From assembly GCA_963836605.1 (NCBI GenBank), contig CAWIKB010000015.1, forward strand, positions 1-64,000: a stretch of 64,000 nucleotides of DNA, in the 5' to 3' direction. The notes under the pieces are model-generated. The model saw nothing but the letters and a program-made list of their open reading frames with translations, was not told the origin of the DNA and searched no databases. Each line of letters opens with the position of its first letter. Within the stretch, counting starts at the first letter, position 1. Below are positions 53,431 through 63,057 of this stretch, in pieces. The translations under genes and the position numbers were made by a program. The stretch comes from Bog-473 sp963836605 (GTDB taxonomy: Bacteria; Actinomycetota; Acidimicrobiia; Acidimicrobiales; RAAP-2).

Positions 53431-54953
53431 GCGTCCCGCAACGGCTTCTTGTAGAGCTTTCCGTTCTCCCCCCTCGGCATGCGGTCCGTGAAATCCACCG
53501 ACCGCGGGCACTTGTAGTGCGAGAGGTTCTGCCGGCAGAAGTCCATGATCTCCGTGGCCAGTGCCGCGCCGGCCACGGCGCCGGTCGCCGGTTGGATCAC
53601 GGCCTTGGCCTGCTCCCCCATCTCCGGGTCGGGCACGCCGAAGACGGCGACGTCGGCCACAGCCGGGTGCAACACCAGCACCTCCTCAATCTCTTGGGGG
53701 TAGATGTTCACACCGCCCGAGACGATCATGAACTGCTTGCGATCGGTGAGGTAGAGGAAGCCGTCGCCATCGACATGCCCCACATCCCACAGGGTGCTCC
53801 AACCCCGTTCGTTGAATGTCTGCTTGGTCTTCTCCGGATCGTTGTTGTATTCGAAGGCATTGCCCCGGCCGCCGAACCACACGACGCCATCGGCGCCGCC
53901 AGGCAGTTCACGTCCCTCGTCGTCACAGATGTGCAGGGCACCCCACACCGCCGGTCCGACCGACCCGGGATGGGTCAGCCAGTCCTCGGAGCTGATCCAG
54001 GTCATCCCTCCACCCTCTGTCCCCGAGTAGTACTCGTGGATCACCGGTCCCCACCAGTCGATCATGCGGCGCTTCACCTCGGGCGCACAGGGCGCGGCAG
54101 CATGGACCACCGAACGCAGGCTGGACAGATCACGCCGCGCCCGGGCCGCCTCACCTAGTTTCAGCATCCGGACGAACATGGTCGGGACGAACTGGGCGTG
54201 CGTCACCCGGTGTTGCTCGATAAGAGCCAGGCAAAGGTCGGGATCGAAGCGTTCCATGACGACGGCGGTGCCGCCCATGCCCTGCGCGGTCATCGACCAC
54301 AACAGGGGCGCCGAGTGATACAGCGGGGCCGGGCTGAGGTAGACGTCACCCTCGCTGAACCCCATGATGCCCCCCAGCATGGGTGCCAACACCGCGGCGG
54401 ACCCGAAGGGGTCACCGGATAGTGGACGACGCACACCCTTCGGCCGACCGGTCGTGCCCGAGGAATAGAGCATCGCCGACCCCTCCTGCTCGTCGGGCAA
54501 GGGCGTCGTCGGATGCCGACCAACCTGCTCGTCGTAGGACCGGTGACCGTCGGGGATCCGGTCGCCGAAGGCCAAACGCAGATCGACGCCCGGTGTCGAC
54601 GAGAGAAGGTCCTCGGCCAACGGGGCCAACGCCGATGAGGTGATGAGCACTCGGGCGCCGCAGTCGTTGACGATGTAGGCCGCCTCCTCGGGCGCCAGGT
54701 GGGTGTTGACCAGTGTGTAGTAGAGGCCGGAGCGCTGCAGCCCCCACACGACCTCATGGGTGCGGTGGTCATTGGGCAACAGGACCGCTACGTGGTCCCC
54801 CGACCGGAGGCCGTGGGCGTGCAGGGCCTGGGCCAGCTGGCACGAGCGGGCCTCGAGCTCGGCAAAGGTCACGGTGTGCCCGGACGAGGTGATCACGGCG
54901 GGCCGGTCGGGGTTCGACCCGGCGTAGGTCGTGGGCGACAGGGAGGTGGTCAC
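53394..54953 (-). CDS. Acyl-CoA synthetase (AMP-dependent, fatty-acid type)
   Basis: A 519-residue adenylating ligase. It shows the ATP loop AMLYSSGTTGRPKGVRRP near residue 163, EYYSGTEGGG, the hinge YLTDRKQFMIVSGGVNIYP and the C-terminal Lys region MPRGENGKLYKKPLRDAY. These indicate an acyl-CoA ligase of the FadD/long-chain family (activates a carboxylic acid as AMP ester then thioester). It overlaps the MFS gene convergently. The fused acyl-CoA dehydrogenase at 59-61 kb could act in the same pathway, but is separated by other genes. Confidence 0.87.
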   Translation of the reverse strand: MTTSLSPTTYAGSNPDRPAVITSSGHTVTFAELEARSCQLAQALHAHGLRSGDHVAVLLPNDHRTHEVVWGLQRSGLYYTLVNTHLAPEEAAYIVNDCGARVLITSSALAPLAEDLLSSTPGVDLRLAFGDRIPDGHRSYDEQVGRHPTTPLPDEQEGSAMLYSSGTTGRPKGVRRPLSGDPFGSAAVLAPMLGGIMGFSEGDVYLSPAPLYHSAPLLWSMTAQGMGGTAVVMERFDPDLCLALIEQHRVTHAQFVPTMFVRMLKLGEAARARRDLSSLRSVVHAAAPCAPEVKRRMIDWWGPVIHEYYSGTEGGGMTWISSEDWLTHPGSVGPAVWGALHICDDEGRELPGGADGVVWFGGRGNAFEYNNDPEKTKQTFNERGWSTLWDVGHVDGDGFLYLTDRKQFMIVSGGVNIYPQEIEEVLVLHPAVADVAVFGVPDPEMGEQAKAVIQPATGAVAGAALATEIMDFCRQNLSHYKCPRSVDFTDRMPRGENGKLYKKPLRDAYWAKAGPKSPT

Positions 54954-55053
54954 GGTCCCTCTTCTAGTCGCTGGACGGTAGGGGCGCGGCGAGAGCCCGC
55001 TCGTTCCTCCTTTCCGTGGGCGCCCCTGCGCCGGGGCGGGAACCGCCGATGCC

Positions 55054-55878
55054 TCAGTTCGAGGAGCGGCGCGGTGACCATTCCCACCGGCGCACGGCCA
55101 CGATGGTGCCCAGCACTCCCCAGATGGCGATCACCCCGAGGTCATGCCAGGCCCACGGTGAACTCCCCTTTTGCAGGTTGAAGGGGGCGAAGACGGCGGT
55201 GATCATGTGGTGGACCGGAAACCACGACGAGAACTTGGCCAAGCCGGAACCCGGCTTGAGCGGGAACCACAGACCGGACAGGAAGAGCAGGACGAAAAAG
55301 ACGATGGAGACGATGGGCCCGGCGGCGTCCTGGTTGGGCACCAGCGTGCTCATGGCGAGACCCATGGCGCTGAAGCTGATCATGCCGACGACCACGGCGA
55401 GCAAGAAGGCCCACACATTGGCCGGTCCGTGCACACCGAAGCCCAACCGCCCCACGAGGAGAAGAACCACCACCTCCACCGCGGCGATGATCATGGAGCT
55501 CACGACAATGGCCGTGAGGAGGATCCAGGCCGGGAGCGGACTCAGCCGGATCCGCTTGAGCAATCCCATCTCGCGCCGATTGACCATGTTGATGGCCAAA
55601 ATGTTGAAGCAGGCCGCCATGATCCCGTACGCCACGAATCCCGGCACGTAGTACTGGATCAGCTTGATATCACCGTAGAAGGTGATTCGTGAATTCCCGG
55701 CCGACGCTCCCAGGAGGAGAAGGAAGACGAGCGAGAACCCGACGGTGAAGGCCGCCCCGATCGGGTTGAGCCAGAACGACAGCTGCTCGAACTTCACCTG
55801 GCGGCCCACCAGTTTCACGTCATGGGCTCCCTGGAACGTGCCGGCGCGGGGCTGGGACGCGGGAGTGAGGGCGCTCAT
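55054..55878 (-). CDS. ABC-2 type transporter permease
   Basis: A 274-residue permease with six helices of the ABC-2 membrane family, including FVAYGIMAACFNILAINMVN, then RREMGLLKRIRLSPLPAWIL (the usual coupling segment) and FFVLLFLSGLWFPLKPGSGL. It pairs with the ATPase gene, whose stop it overlaps by four bases. Such exporters secrete antibiotics, lipids or polymers. Substrate unknown. Confidence 0.85.
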   Translation of the reverse strand: MSALTPASQPRAGTFQGAHDVKLVGRQVKFEQLSFWLNPIGAAFTVGFSLVFLLLLGASAGNSRITFYGDIKLIQYYVPGFVAYGIMAACFNILAINMVNRREMGLLKRIRLSPLPAWILLTAIVVSSMIIAAVEVVVLLLVGRLGFGVHGPANVWAFLLAVVVGMISFSAMGLAMSTLVPNQDAAGPIVSIVFFVLLFLSGLWFPLKPGSGLAKFSSWFPVHHMITAVFAPFNLQKGSSPWAWHDLGVIAIWGVLGTIVAVRRWEWSPRRSSN

Positions 55879-56844
55879 GGCGTGACCTCGTCGGCGTCCC
55901 GGTCTTCCTTGGTCAGTTGGAGGTAGACGTCTTCGAGCGTGACGCGGGCGACGGAGAGCCCGGGCAGGGTGACGTCATGCTCGAGAGCCCATCCGGTGAG
56001 GTCGTGCAGCACGCGGCAATTCATCCTCCGTGTGGATCGTGACCTGCCGGTCGTCGACCGTGCCGTCCGGCACGGGGAGGTCAGTGGGGCTGATCCCGTC
56101 GGGCAAAGAGAAACGGACGGTGACAGTTCCAGAATCGCGCCCGCCGATTGAGGTCGGTGTGCCGGCGGCCACAATCTCGGACCGGGAGAGCACCGCCACC
56201 CGGTCGGCCAGTGCCTCCACCTCGTCCATGTAGTGCGTGGTCAGCATGACCGTGGTCCCGTCGGCGGCCAACTGTCGGATGAGGTTCCAGGTGTCGCGCC
56301 GACCCGAAGGGTCGAGCCCGGTGGTCGGTTCATCGAGAAAGAGGAGTTCGGGATTCCCGATGACGCCCAGGCCGACATCGAGGCGACGCTGCTGGCCCCC
56401 AGACAGTGTCTTGATGCGTGCGTCCGCCTTCTCCGTCAACCCGACCAGGGCGATGACTTCGTCAATGGAACGGGGCGAGGGGTAGTACCCCGCATTGCGG
56501 AGCAGGACCTGACGCACGGTGTAGTACGGCTCGACTGCCAGCTCCTGCAGGACCACCCCAATGTTGGACCGTAGCCACCGCTGGGTGGGGCGGCTGGCCG
56601 GGTCCACCCCGAGGGTCTCCACCTCCCCCCCACTCCGCTCGCGGAACCCCTCCAGGATCTCAATCGTTGTGGTCTTGCCGGCACCATTGGGACCGAGCAG
56701 GGCGAACACCTCGCCCCTCTCGACTTCGAAACTGACGTCACGCACCGCCACTGTGCTGCCATACGACTTGGCCAGATTGCGCACGGCTACTGCTGGCACA
56801 CTGCTCCCTGATCCCCCATCCGCATTTGCCTTCTGCGTTCGCAT
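55875..56844 (-). CDS. ABC-2 transporter ATP-binding protein (frame interrupted near 3' end)
   Basis: The ATPase of the exporter, about 323 residues. Walker A is GPNGAGKTTTIE near residue 53, signature LSGGQQRRLDVG, Walker B LLFLDEPTTGLDP and H-loop MLTTHYMDEVEAL. The C-terminal 50 residues (RVLHDLTGWALEHDVTLPGL, VTLEDVYLQL) are in another frame after 56011-56016. There the plus-strand CACGCGG is two bases short of an intact tract (one lost CG dinucleotide). The literal frame would end early without the regulatory tail. It starts at ATG 56844; a shorter start at the GTG of PAVAVRN is possible. Confidence 0.83.
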
Positions 56845-56974
56845 CCGTTCGAGAGTGGCTACCCTCGCACTCTGTGGGCACGCCCGTCGGGCGGCCGTCG
56901 CTCAGTACAGCCCGTTCGGGCTTCGGTGGCAAGACGAGACGTGCGTGGCGGAGAACCCGGGATGCAGGGCCGGT

Positions 56975-57523
56975 TCAGTTCGAGATGCAGCCCCACGATC
57001 CGCTCAGATGGACGGTCCCGCTGCCGGGCGCCCCGCTGAGCGAGTGGTCGGGGTCTAGCGTGACGTCGACGGCCCCTCCGCTCGAGCTCGTGGTGATCTT
57101 CCCGCTCTTGGTGATCCAGTCGTATTCCCTCGACGACGAATGGCTCTGCAGCACGACCGAGACCGCGATGACACCGGCGGCGTTCGGCGTGAACCTCTCC
57201 CAGGTCCCCCCCTTCGTCGATGGGGTATTCACGTTCACGGTCCAGGTGCTCGCTTTGGAGCCCTTGAGCCATTTCCCCTCGAACTTGAATTGCCCGCCGG
57301 TGCCACCACAGGCGACATCGGCCATGTGCAAGGTGCCGTTGACCGTTCCGCTGAAGGTGAACGTTGTGGTGGCGGGATTCGCCGCCGCCTGCTTCGCCAG
57401 CGGCAGCCCGCCGATGACCAGCGCACCTGCAGCCGCCACACCACCCAGCCCCACCAGACGGCGGAGGCCACGGCTCGACGGTCGCGGCCCCAGGGCAACC
57501 GTCGAGGAGGGGTGTGGCGACAT
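56975..57523 (-). CDS. Secreted protein of unknown function
   Basis: No family recognised. A 182-residue protein with a signal peptide (LRRLVGLGGVAAAGALVIGG, cleavage after KQAAA) and a mature beta-rich domain (TTTFTFSGTVNGTLHMADVA, VDVTLDPDHSL). One N-terminal and one C-terminal Cys (VACGG and WGCISN) could form a disulfide. GGAGG precedes ATG 57523, which is preferred over an in-frame start at 57559. Upstream lies a VapC remnant on the other strand. Confidence 0.6.
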   Translation of the reverse strand: MSPHPSSTVALGPRPSSRGLRRLVGLGGVAAAGALVIGGLPLAKQAAANPATTTFTFSGTVNGTLHMADVACGGTGGQFKFEGKWLKGSKASTWTVNVNTPSTKGGTWERFTPNAAGVIAVSVVLQSHSSSREYDWITKSGKITTSSSGGAVDVTLDPDHSLSGAPGSGTVHLSGSWGCISN

Positions 57524-57639
57524 CGGGTCATCCTCCAGTATCCGGTCGGGCGGTCGCACGAGGATCTCCGAACATCCATGTCGTACCCGCCGAAGGTTAC
57601 AGACTGTCCGGGCAGATGCACGGTCACCTTCACCGCGGC

Positions 57640-57789
57640 CGCTGTCGGGAACTCCGAGACCAGCTGTCGGCCTACGACGCCTCGTATGTCGCGCTGGCCG
57701 AACTCCTGGACTGTGCGTTGCTCACCGCCGATGCGCGTCTCGGCGGCGCGCCAGGTATCCGCTGCCCGATCACCTTGGTACCCGGATAA
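57640..57789 (+). pseudogene. VapC (PIN-domain) toxin remnant, C-terminal part only
   Basis: About 50 residues matching the C-terminal third of VapC toxins: RELRDQLSAYDASYVALAEL, the second acidic site, followed by LDCALLTADARL with the third catalytic Asp. The N-terminal PIN half with the first catalytic Asp and any start codon are missing. No VapB gene is beside it. It cannot encode an active nuclease. Confidence 0.6.
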
Positions 57790-57795
57790 GAGGAC

Positions 57796-58281
57796 TCACG
57801 ACGAAGGCCGTGCGGAACCAGGGGCAACGGTTCGGGCCAGAATGCCCAGCGTGGCCCGTAGCGCCCCCTCGGATATCACCGGGAAGATGTTGGCCTCCTT
57901 CCAGGTCGGGTCGATGGACGACCAGTCGTAGTACGAGGTGACCAGCGAGCCAGCGTCGGCGGGCTCGAGGAGGTAGCCGTAGACGTGGCCGATCTGCGGC
58001 TTGATCTGGCCCAGAATGGTCCAGGCGATCTCCCGGTCCTGGGTGAACTCGGTGATGGTCACGGTGACGTCGTAGAGCCCCATGGGGTAATCGTTCAGGG
58101 CCTCTCGGTCCATGTGCACCACAAAGCTGTCGCCCACGGCCGTGACGGGGTCTCCGGTCGCGTCCATCAGCATCCCGGAACTGTCGATGGCCACGTGCCC
58201 CCGCGGATCGGACAACAGCCGGAAGATCGCCGCCGGCTCGGCCGGGATGGTGCGCTGGACTTCAATTCGCTCGCTGGTCAT
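57796..58281 (-). CDS. SRPBCC family (polyketide cyclase/START-like) protein
   Basis: A 161-residue START-like domain protein. It starts ERIEVQRTIPAEPAAIFRLL then SDPRGHVAIDSSGML; VTVTITEFTQDREIAWTILG and GHVYGYLLEPADAGSLVTSY are later strands. The fold binds hydrophobic ligands; the function of this one is unknown. GATGAGGAG precedes ATG 58281; a long in-frame extension upstream is the antisense of the ohr gene and not credible. Divergent from ohr by 132 bases. Confidence 0.8.
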   Translation of the reverse strand: MTSERIEVQRTIPAEPAAIFRLLSDPRGHVAIDSSGMLMDATGDPVTAVGDSFVVHMDREALNDYPMGLYDVTVTITEFTQDREIAWTILGQIKPQIGHVYGYLLEPADAGSLVTSYYDWSSIDPTWKEANIFPVISEGALRATLGILARTVAPGSARPSS

Positions 58282-58413
58282 CTCCTCATCCTGCCATCGG
58301 ATCCCCCGCCCGGTACCGTTCGAGTGGGAAGCGGGCGGGAATCGCCCAGCCGCGGCTGACGTTGGCCCTAGTGGGCGCGAGGCGCCTTGACCGCATCGGA
58401 GATCGGAGGCCAC

Positions 58414-58833
58414 ATGAACGCCCTCTACACCGCAACCGCCCATGCCACCGGGGACGGGCGCAACGGGCACGCCCGCAGTGATGACGGATACATCGATCTG
58501 GACCTGCGCATTCCCACGGAAATGGGTGGCCAGGGTGGGGCCACCAACCCCGAAGAGCTGTTTGCGGCCGGCTACGCCGCCTGTTTCCACTCGGCCCTGA
58601 AGCTGGTGGCCGGGCAACGCAAGCTCGACGTGCGAGGCACCGAGGTGTCGGCCAGCATCGGTATCGGTCCTCTGGACAATGGAGGTTTCGGGCTCAACGC
58701 CGCCCTGGTGATCTACGCCCCCGCGCTCGACAAGGCCACCGCGCTGTCGCTCACCGAAGCGGCCCACGAGGTATGCCCGTACTCCAACGCCACCAGAGGC
58801 AATATCGAGGTCTCCCTCTCCGTCGTCGAATAG
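58414..58833 (+). CDS. ohr: Organic hydroperoxide resistance protein Ohr
   Basis: A 139-residue Ohr/OsmC-family peroxidase. Catalytic Cys57 is in NPEELFAAGYAACFHSAL and resolving Cys121 in EVCPYSNATRGN, the Ohr-specific arrangement. It reduces organic hydroperoxides through a disulfide, protecting against lipid peroxides in the cytoplasm. GGAGG precedes ATG 58414. The OhrR regulator is not adjacent. The 17 bases at the 3' end, including the stop, are repeated directly afterwards. Confidence 0.9.
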   Translation: MNALYTATAHATGDGRNGHARSDDGYIDLDLRIPTEMGGQGGATNPEELFAAGYAACFHSALKLVAGQRKLDVRGTEVSASIGIGPLDNGGFGLNAALVIYAPALDKATALSLTEAAHEVCPYSNATRGNIEVSLSVVE

Positions 58834-58854
58834 GCGGCTCCGTCGTCGAATAGG
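58818..58854 (+). repeat. 17-bp direct repeat at the end of ohr
   Basis: CTCCGTCGTCGAATAGG occurs at 58818-58834 and again at 58838-58854, duplicating the last codons and stop of ohr. It looks like a small duplication with no coding effect. Confidence 0.7.
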
Positions 58855-58921
58855 CCGGCCGCAGGGCCGAAGGAGGACAGTTGTTCCGGCCCCGGCTGCG
58901 GCGCCCGACTGCGGTGCCCGG

Positions 58922-61085
58922 TCAGTGGATGAGCGGGTCGCGGGGCAGCCCGAGGATCCGCTCTGCGATCTGATTGCGGGTGATCTCGGAGGTGCCACCG
59001 GCAATCGACATAGCCCGGGTGGACAGCTGGGAGAAGGCGGCGAAGGCGCCCTCACCCACCACGAACGCCAGGTCGGGTCCGACCAGATCGGCCTGGAGGG
59101 CGGCGCGGACCTGGCTCTGCTCGGCCAGCACGAGCTTGGTCACATTGCCCTCGGGCCCCGGTCCCGCTCCGATGACAGCTCGTTGGGCCCGGCGCAGGTT
59201 GAGCACCTTGAGCGCATGGTCCGTGGTCAACATCCCGCCGACCCTCGCCGCCGCGCCGGGGACGCGGTCGCCGTGGCGGCCCAGCAACTCGAGGAGATTC
59301 ATGCTGGGGAAGATGGCGCTGCCGCCGCCGATGGAGACGCGTTCGTTGCCCAGCGTCGACCGGGCCACCGTCCACCCGTCATCTGGGGTACCGACCACAT
59401 CGTCGTCGGGCACGAAGACATCGTTGAAGAACACTTCGTTGAAGTCCGCGTTGCCGGTGGTCTGCCGCAGCGGTCGCACTTCGACTCCCTCGGCGTGCAT
59501 GTCGATCACCATGGTGGTGATGCCGGCGTGCTTGGGCGCATCGGGGTTCGTGCGCACCGTGGCCAACCCGAGATGGCTGTTGTGGGCGTCCGTGGTCCAG
59601 ACTTTCTGTCCGTTGACCACCCACCCGCCGTCGACGCGCGTCCCCCTGGTCTTCACGGCGGCCGCGTCGGAGCCCGGCGTCGGGCTCGCTGAAGAGCTGA
59701 CACCAGACGTACTCCCCCATCAACGTCTTCTCGACCCAGCGGTCCACCTGGTCCGGGGTGGCGTACTGGTTCACGGTCATGATGTTCCACCCCGTGATCC
59801 CCAGCGGCGGGATCCTGACGCCGGCCCTCTTGAGCTCCTCATCGATGACCAGCTGCTCCACGGCACCGGCGGCACGCCCCCAGGGACGGGGCCAGTGCGG
59901 GACCATGAGCCCCGACTCGATGAGCGCCCTGCGCTGCTCGTCTCCGCTGAGCGCGGCCAGGCGTTCGGCTTCGGCACGCACCTCGGCCCGGATGACCTCG
60001 GCCTCGGGTGGCAGATCGAGGGTGACGCCTCGGCTGACTCCCTGCTGCACCAGGACGGTGACATCCTCGACGTCGCTGGGCGAGCCCAGCACGGCGTTGA
60101 GGACGAGGGCCCGGCGCAGGAACAGGTGGGCGTCGTGCTCCCAGGTGAAGCCGATGCCCCCGTGCACCTGGATGTTCATCTGGGCGTTGTGCACGGACGG
60201 GCCGAAAGCGAGCGAGGCGGCCTGGGCCGCGGTGAGGACGAACTCATCCGCGTCCTCGTGCGCGGCCCTCGCCGCATCCCAGACCACGGCGGTGGCCAGT
60301 TCCGCGGCCACCAGCATGTTGGCGCAGTGGTGCTTGATGGCCTGGAAGGTGCCGATGGTGCGGCCGAACTGCACCCGCTCCTGTGCGTACTCGACGGCCG
60401 AGTCCACACAGGCCGCCATCACCCCCACGGCCTCGGCGGCGCCGAGCGTGCGAGCCAGGGCGAGAGCCCGGGTGGCAGCGCCAACGATGACGTTATCCGG
60501 GTGCAGCGCCAGGCCGGCGGCGCGGGCCGCCACGGAACGCCGGGTCGGATCGAGGTTGCGATCTTCGGTGAGGCCGAGGCCCGTGGAGCCGGCCTCGACG
60601 ATGACGACGTCATCGCCCACGCGCAGCAGGAACAGGTCGGCCGCGGCCCCACCCAGGACGATGCCCGCGTCGCCCTCGAGCGTGTGCGCGTTACGGCTGA
60701 GGGCCGGGGTGCCCAGGCCGAGCGCGGCGGTGGTGGTGCCGTCGGCCAGGCCCGGCAGCAGGCGTTGGCGCTGGCCGTCGGTGCCGCATTGCTCAATCAC
60801 GGCCGAGGCCAGAACGGTGGGCAGGAAGGGCCCGGGCGCCACCTGGCGCCCCAGCTCCTCGAGGACCACCACCAACTCGAGCAGTCCGGCGCCCGACCCT
60901 CCATAGGCCTCGGGCAGGTGAAGGCCCAGCCAGCCCAGGTTCGCCATCTCACCCCAGTAGGAAGGACGGGGCTCGTCCTCGGATTCGAGCAAGGTGCGGG
61001 CAGCCTGGAGCGCTTTGTGCGCGGTGAGCACACCTCGCACCGTGGAGGCCAACTCCTGGTGCTCGTCGGTGATGGCAATCGGCAT
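58922..61085 (-). CDS. Fused acyl-CoA dehydrogenase (FadE34-like double domain), frame interrupted
   Basis: A double-domain acyl-CoA dehydrogenase of about 720 residues, like Mycobacterium FadE34-type proteins in which two FadE halves are joined. The N-terminal half (residues 1-360) contains LGWLGLHLPEAYGGSGAGLL and FGRTIGTFQAIKHHCANML. The second half contains WCQLFSEPDAG, GWVVNGQKVWTT and the end MSIAGGTSEITRNQIAERIL. One extra G at 59673-59675 splits the C-terminal half into another frame; the length is one over a multiple of three, as expected. ATG 61085 begins the conserved MPIAITDEHQEL. In mycobacteria such enzymes oxidise steroid side chains; the substrate here is unknown. Confidence 0.85.
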
Positions 61086-61217
61086 TGGTAGAGGCCCCCT
61101 TGGCGTTGGCTGGTGTCCGATATCGAGCGGCGGCCCGAACCGACGTTGCGAGATTAGACGGACTGGGTCACGCGGTCCCAAGTCGGAGCGGGGAAGGTTA
61201 TGGCCGGCTGATCGCCC

Positions 61218-61796
61218 TCACGAACCGATGGTCGGGGATGCGGGTAGGGGCCATTCGTCAGCGAGCACGGCATAGATCACCTCGTCGGTCCACTCGCCCT
61301 TGACCCACTCGTTCTCCTTGAAGTGGGCCTCACGGCGCAGGCCGAGACGTTCGAGGAGGGCCGCCGATCGAGTGTTCCGGGCATCGAGCCCGGCCCAGAC
61401 GCGGTGAAGGCCGAGGTGGGAAAAGGCCAACCCCACCAGGGCGCGGGTCGCTTCGGTGGCGAAGCCCTGGCCGTGGTGGTCGGGGTGGAAGACGTAGCCG
61501 AACTCGGCCGTCCCATGGGCGGCACTGTGGTACATCAACGTGAGGTCACCGATGAGAGGGCCGCCCGATTTCCGGATCACGGCCAGGGAGAGGGTGTCCC
61601 CTTCGGCCTCGATGCGGGTCGAGGCCATCTTCTTGGCCAACGACTGGGTGACCTCAGCCCGGGACCGGGGCTCCCAGTAGAGGAAGCGGACCACCTCGGG
61701 CCGTGATTGGAGGTCGTAGAGCAGCTCGAAGTCTCCGTCTTCGAAAGGACGCAGGACGAGTCGCTCGGTCGTGAACGGTTCGTGCACGTGCCACAT
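61218..61796 (-). CDS. GNAT family N-acetyltransferase (RimJ/RimL-like)
   Basis: A 192-residue GNAT acetyltransferase. It has the usual start FTTERLVLRPFEDGDFELLY, AEFGYVFHPDHHGQGFATEA (acetyl-CoA loop) and LGLHRVWAGLDARNTRSAAL. The RimJ/RimL-type pattern suggests acetylation of a protein N-terminus or small molecule. ATG 61796 begins the conserved region; ATG 61856 would add an unconserved Pro/Thr-rich stretch. It lies 132 bases upstream of the acyl-CoA dehydrogenase start on the same strand orientation and could be unrelated. Confidence 0.82.
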   Translation of the reverse strand: MWHVHEPFTTERLVLRPFEDGDFELLYDLQSRPEVVRFLYWEPRSRAEVTQSLAKKMASTRIEAEGDTLSLAVIRKSGGPLIGDLTLMYHSAAHGTAEFGYVFHPDHHGQGFATEATRALVGLAFSHLGLHRVWAGLDARNTRSAALLERLGLRREAHFKENEWVKGEWTDEVIYAVLADEWPLPASPTIGS

Positions 61797-61858
61797 GGCG
61801 GTGGTCCGGGGCCGGTGGGTCCGGGCCGGTGGTGCGGTGGGGCCGTCGGGTGACATCT

Positions 61859-62668
61859 TCAGGGAGAAGCGTATTGTTCTCGGCACATTCCGTGAAGTGG
61901 AGCGGAACACTCAGTGAAGAGGAGCGGAAATCTCCGTGAACAGGAGCGGAAATCTCCGTCAACAGGTGCGGGTCGAGCGGTCGTGGTCCTCGTCGGCGTC
62001 CTCCGGTCATACGGCGACCTCGGCGAGGCCGGTTCGGGCTTTCCATAGCGCAGGTGCAGCGTGATGGCCCCGCTGGCCAGCGCGGCGTAGAAGCACCACA
62101 GCGAAGTGAAGCCGTCCGCGCTGAGCCGGGCCAGGATCACGACGGCCACCAGATTTGCTGCGCCGAAAACGACGAAGTCGTGGAACCCCGAGGCCAGGAG
62201 CGGCCCGCAGGTCGCCACGATGTACAGCCCGATGATGGCGATGCCGTATTGGAGCCCGATCGTGTAGGACAGGTGGTAGGCACCCAGGTGGACGGTTGGA
62301 TGCTGCCGCAAGATCGCTTCGAGGAGGATGCCGGAGACCATCACGCCGATGGCCAGGAACGGCAAGATCTTCCACCGCCGGCGCGTGGTCGGCTCATGGA
62401 GCAATATCACCAATGGCACCAGGATGGGCAATACCACGAACGCCACGATGAGGTAGATCCACATGGCCACCCGTCCCACCGCAAGCGGCACGACCCCCTG
62501 CAGGCCCCACCACACGAAGGTCTCAGTGAGCTGATGCGCCCCGAGCAGCAACGGGAAGGCAGCCAGGAGTCGGTGATCAAAGCGCCCGCGTACATGGCGA
62601 CAGGCATCGATGCCGATGGCCGTCACGACGAGGCCACCGACCAGGTCTCCCTCAGGAGAGAAGCACAC
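61859..62668 (-). CDS. DUF6629-like membrane protein
   Basis: A polytopic membrane protein of 269 residues with about seven helices. The start CFSPEGDLVGGLVVTAIGID and the core LPLLLGAHQ-type segment (here FPLLLGAHQLTETFVWWGLQ) match a family I remember as DUF6629, whose members begin MCFS. GTG 62668 gives exactly that N-terminus and has AAGGA upstream, so it is preferred over the longer frame to 62737. The C-terminal 35 residues are encoded by a 22-base tandem repeat and are probably not part of the original gene. Function unknown. Confidence 0.75.
   Translation of the reverse strand: MCFSPEGDLVGGLVVTAIGIDACRHVRGRFDHRLLAAFPLLLGAHQLTETFVWWGLQGVVPLAVGRVAMWIYLIVAFVVLPILVPLVILLHEPTTRRRWKILPFLAIGVMVSGILLEAILRQHPTVHLGAYHLSYTIGLQYGIAIIGLYIVATCGPLLASGFHDFVVFGAANLVAVVILARLSADGFTSLWCFYAALASGAITLHLRYGKPEPASPRSPYDRRTPTRTTTARPAPVDGDFRSCSRRFPLLFTECSAPLHGMCREQYASP
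61892..61972 (+). repeat. 22-bp tandem repeat (3.7 copies)
   Basis: Units start at 61892, 61914, 61936 and 61958, each GTGAA-based with a core GGAGCGGAAATCTCC. Multiple short repeats of this kind mark the ends of IS21-type elements, but no transposase is present, so a remnant end is only a possibility. Confidence 0.6.
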
Positions 62669-63057
62669 AAGATCCTTACGTTCGGTGAGGCAGGTCGGCA
62701 GGAAGCTTGTTGCGACAACTGGGTGGAGCCTCTTCATCCGGGTGTCCCGAAGGGCTCACCAGGGCCTGGCGAGTCAGCCGGGTGGTCACCGGAACTCCCA
62801 CGACCCTAACGGCAACCCAGGTAAGGAGCGGACAAAGAGGTGTTCGAGCCTATCGTGGTGCCTCCATGAGGCCCACGGGCGTCACTCGGTTGGACCCGGC
62901 ACAGGCAGGCCGGTGACGGGTCCGAGGGGGACTGAGGCGGTCTCAAATTGCGCCCCGACGGGCACTAGGCTGGGTTTCGGCTTGAAGAGGGCGAAGCTGA
63001 CGTGCGAGTGCCTCAAATTGGAGTCGTTTGCGACCTGCAGGCGACGGTGTCGAGTTG
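62669..63057. other. Intergenic region, 389 bases
   Basis: No gene is supported here. It holds the divergent upstream regions of the DUF6629 gene and the terminal secreted gene. CTCAAATTG occurs twice, near 62942 and 63013, 71 bases apart. No known riboswitch or tRNA was recognised. Confidence 0.5.

Noticed and set aside
62738..63057. Cyclic-di-nucleotide riboswitch before the terminal secreted gene
   Set aside because: No consensus motifs of the ydaO or GEMM families were found.
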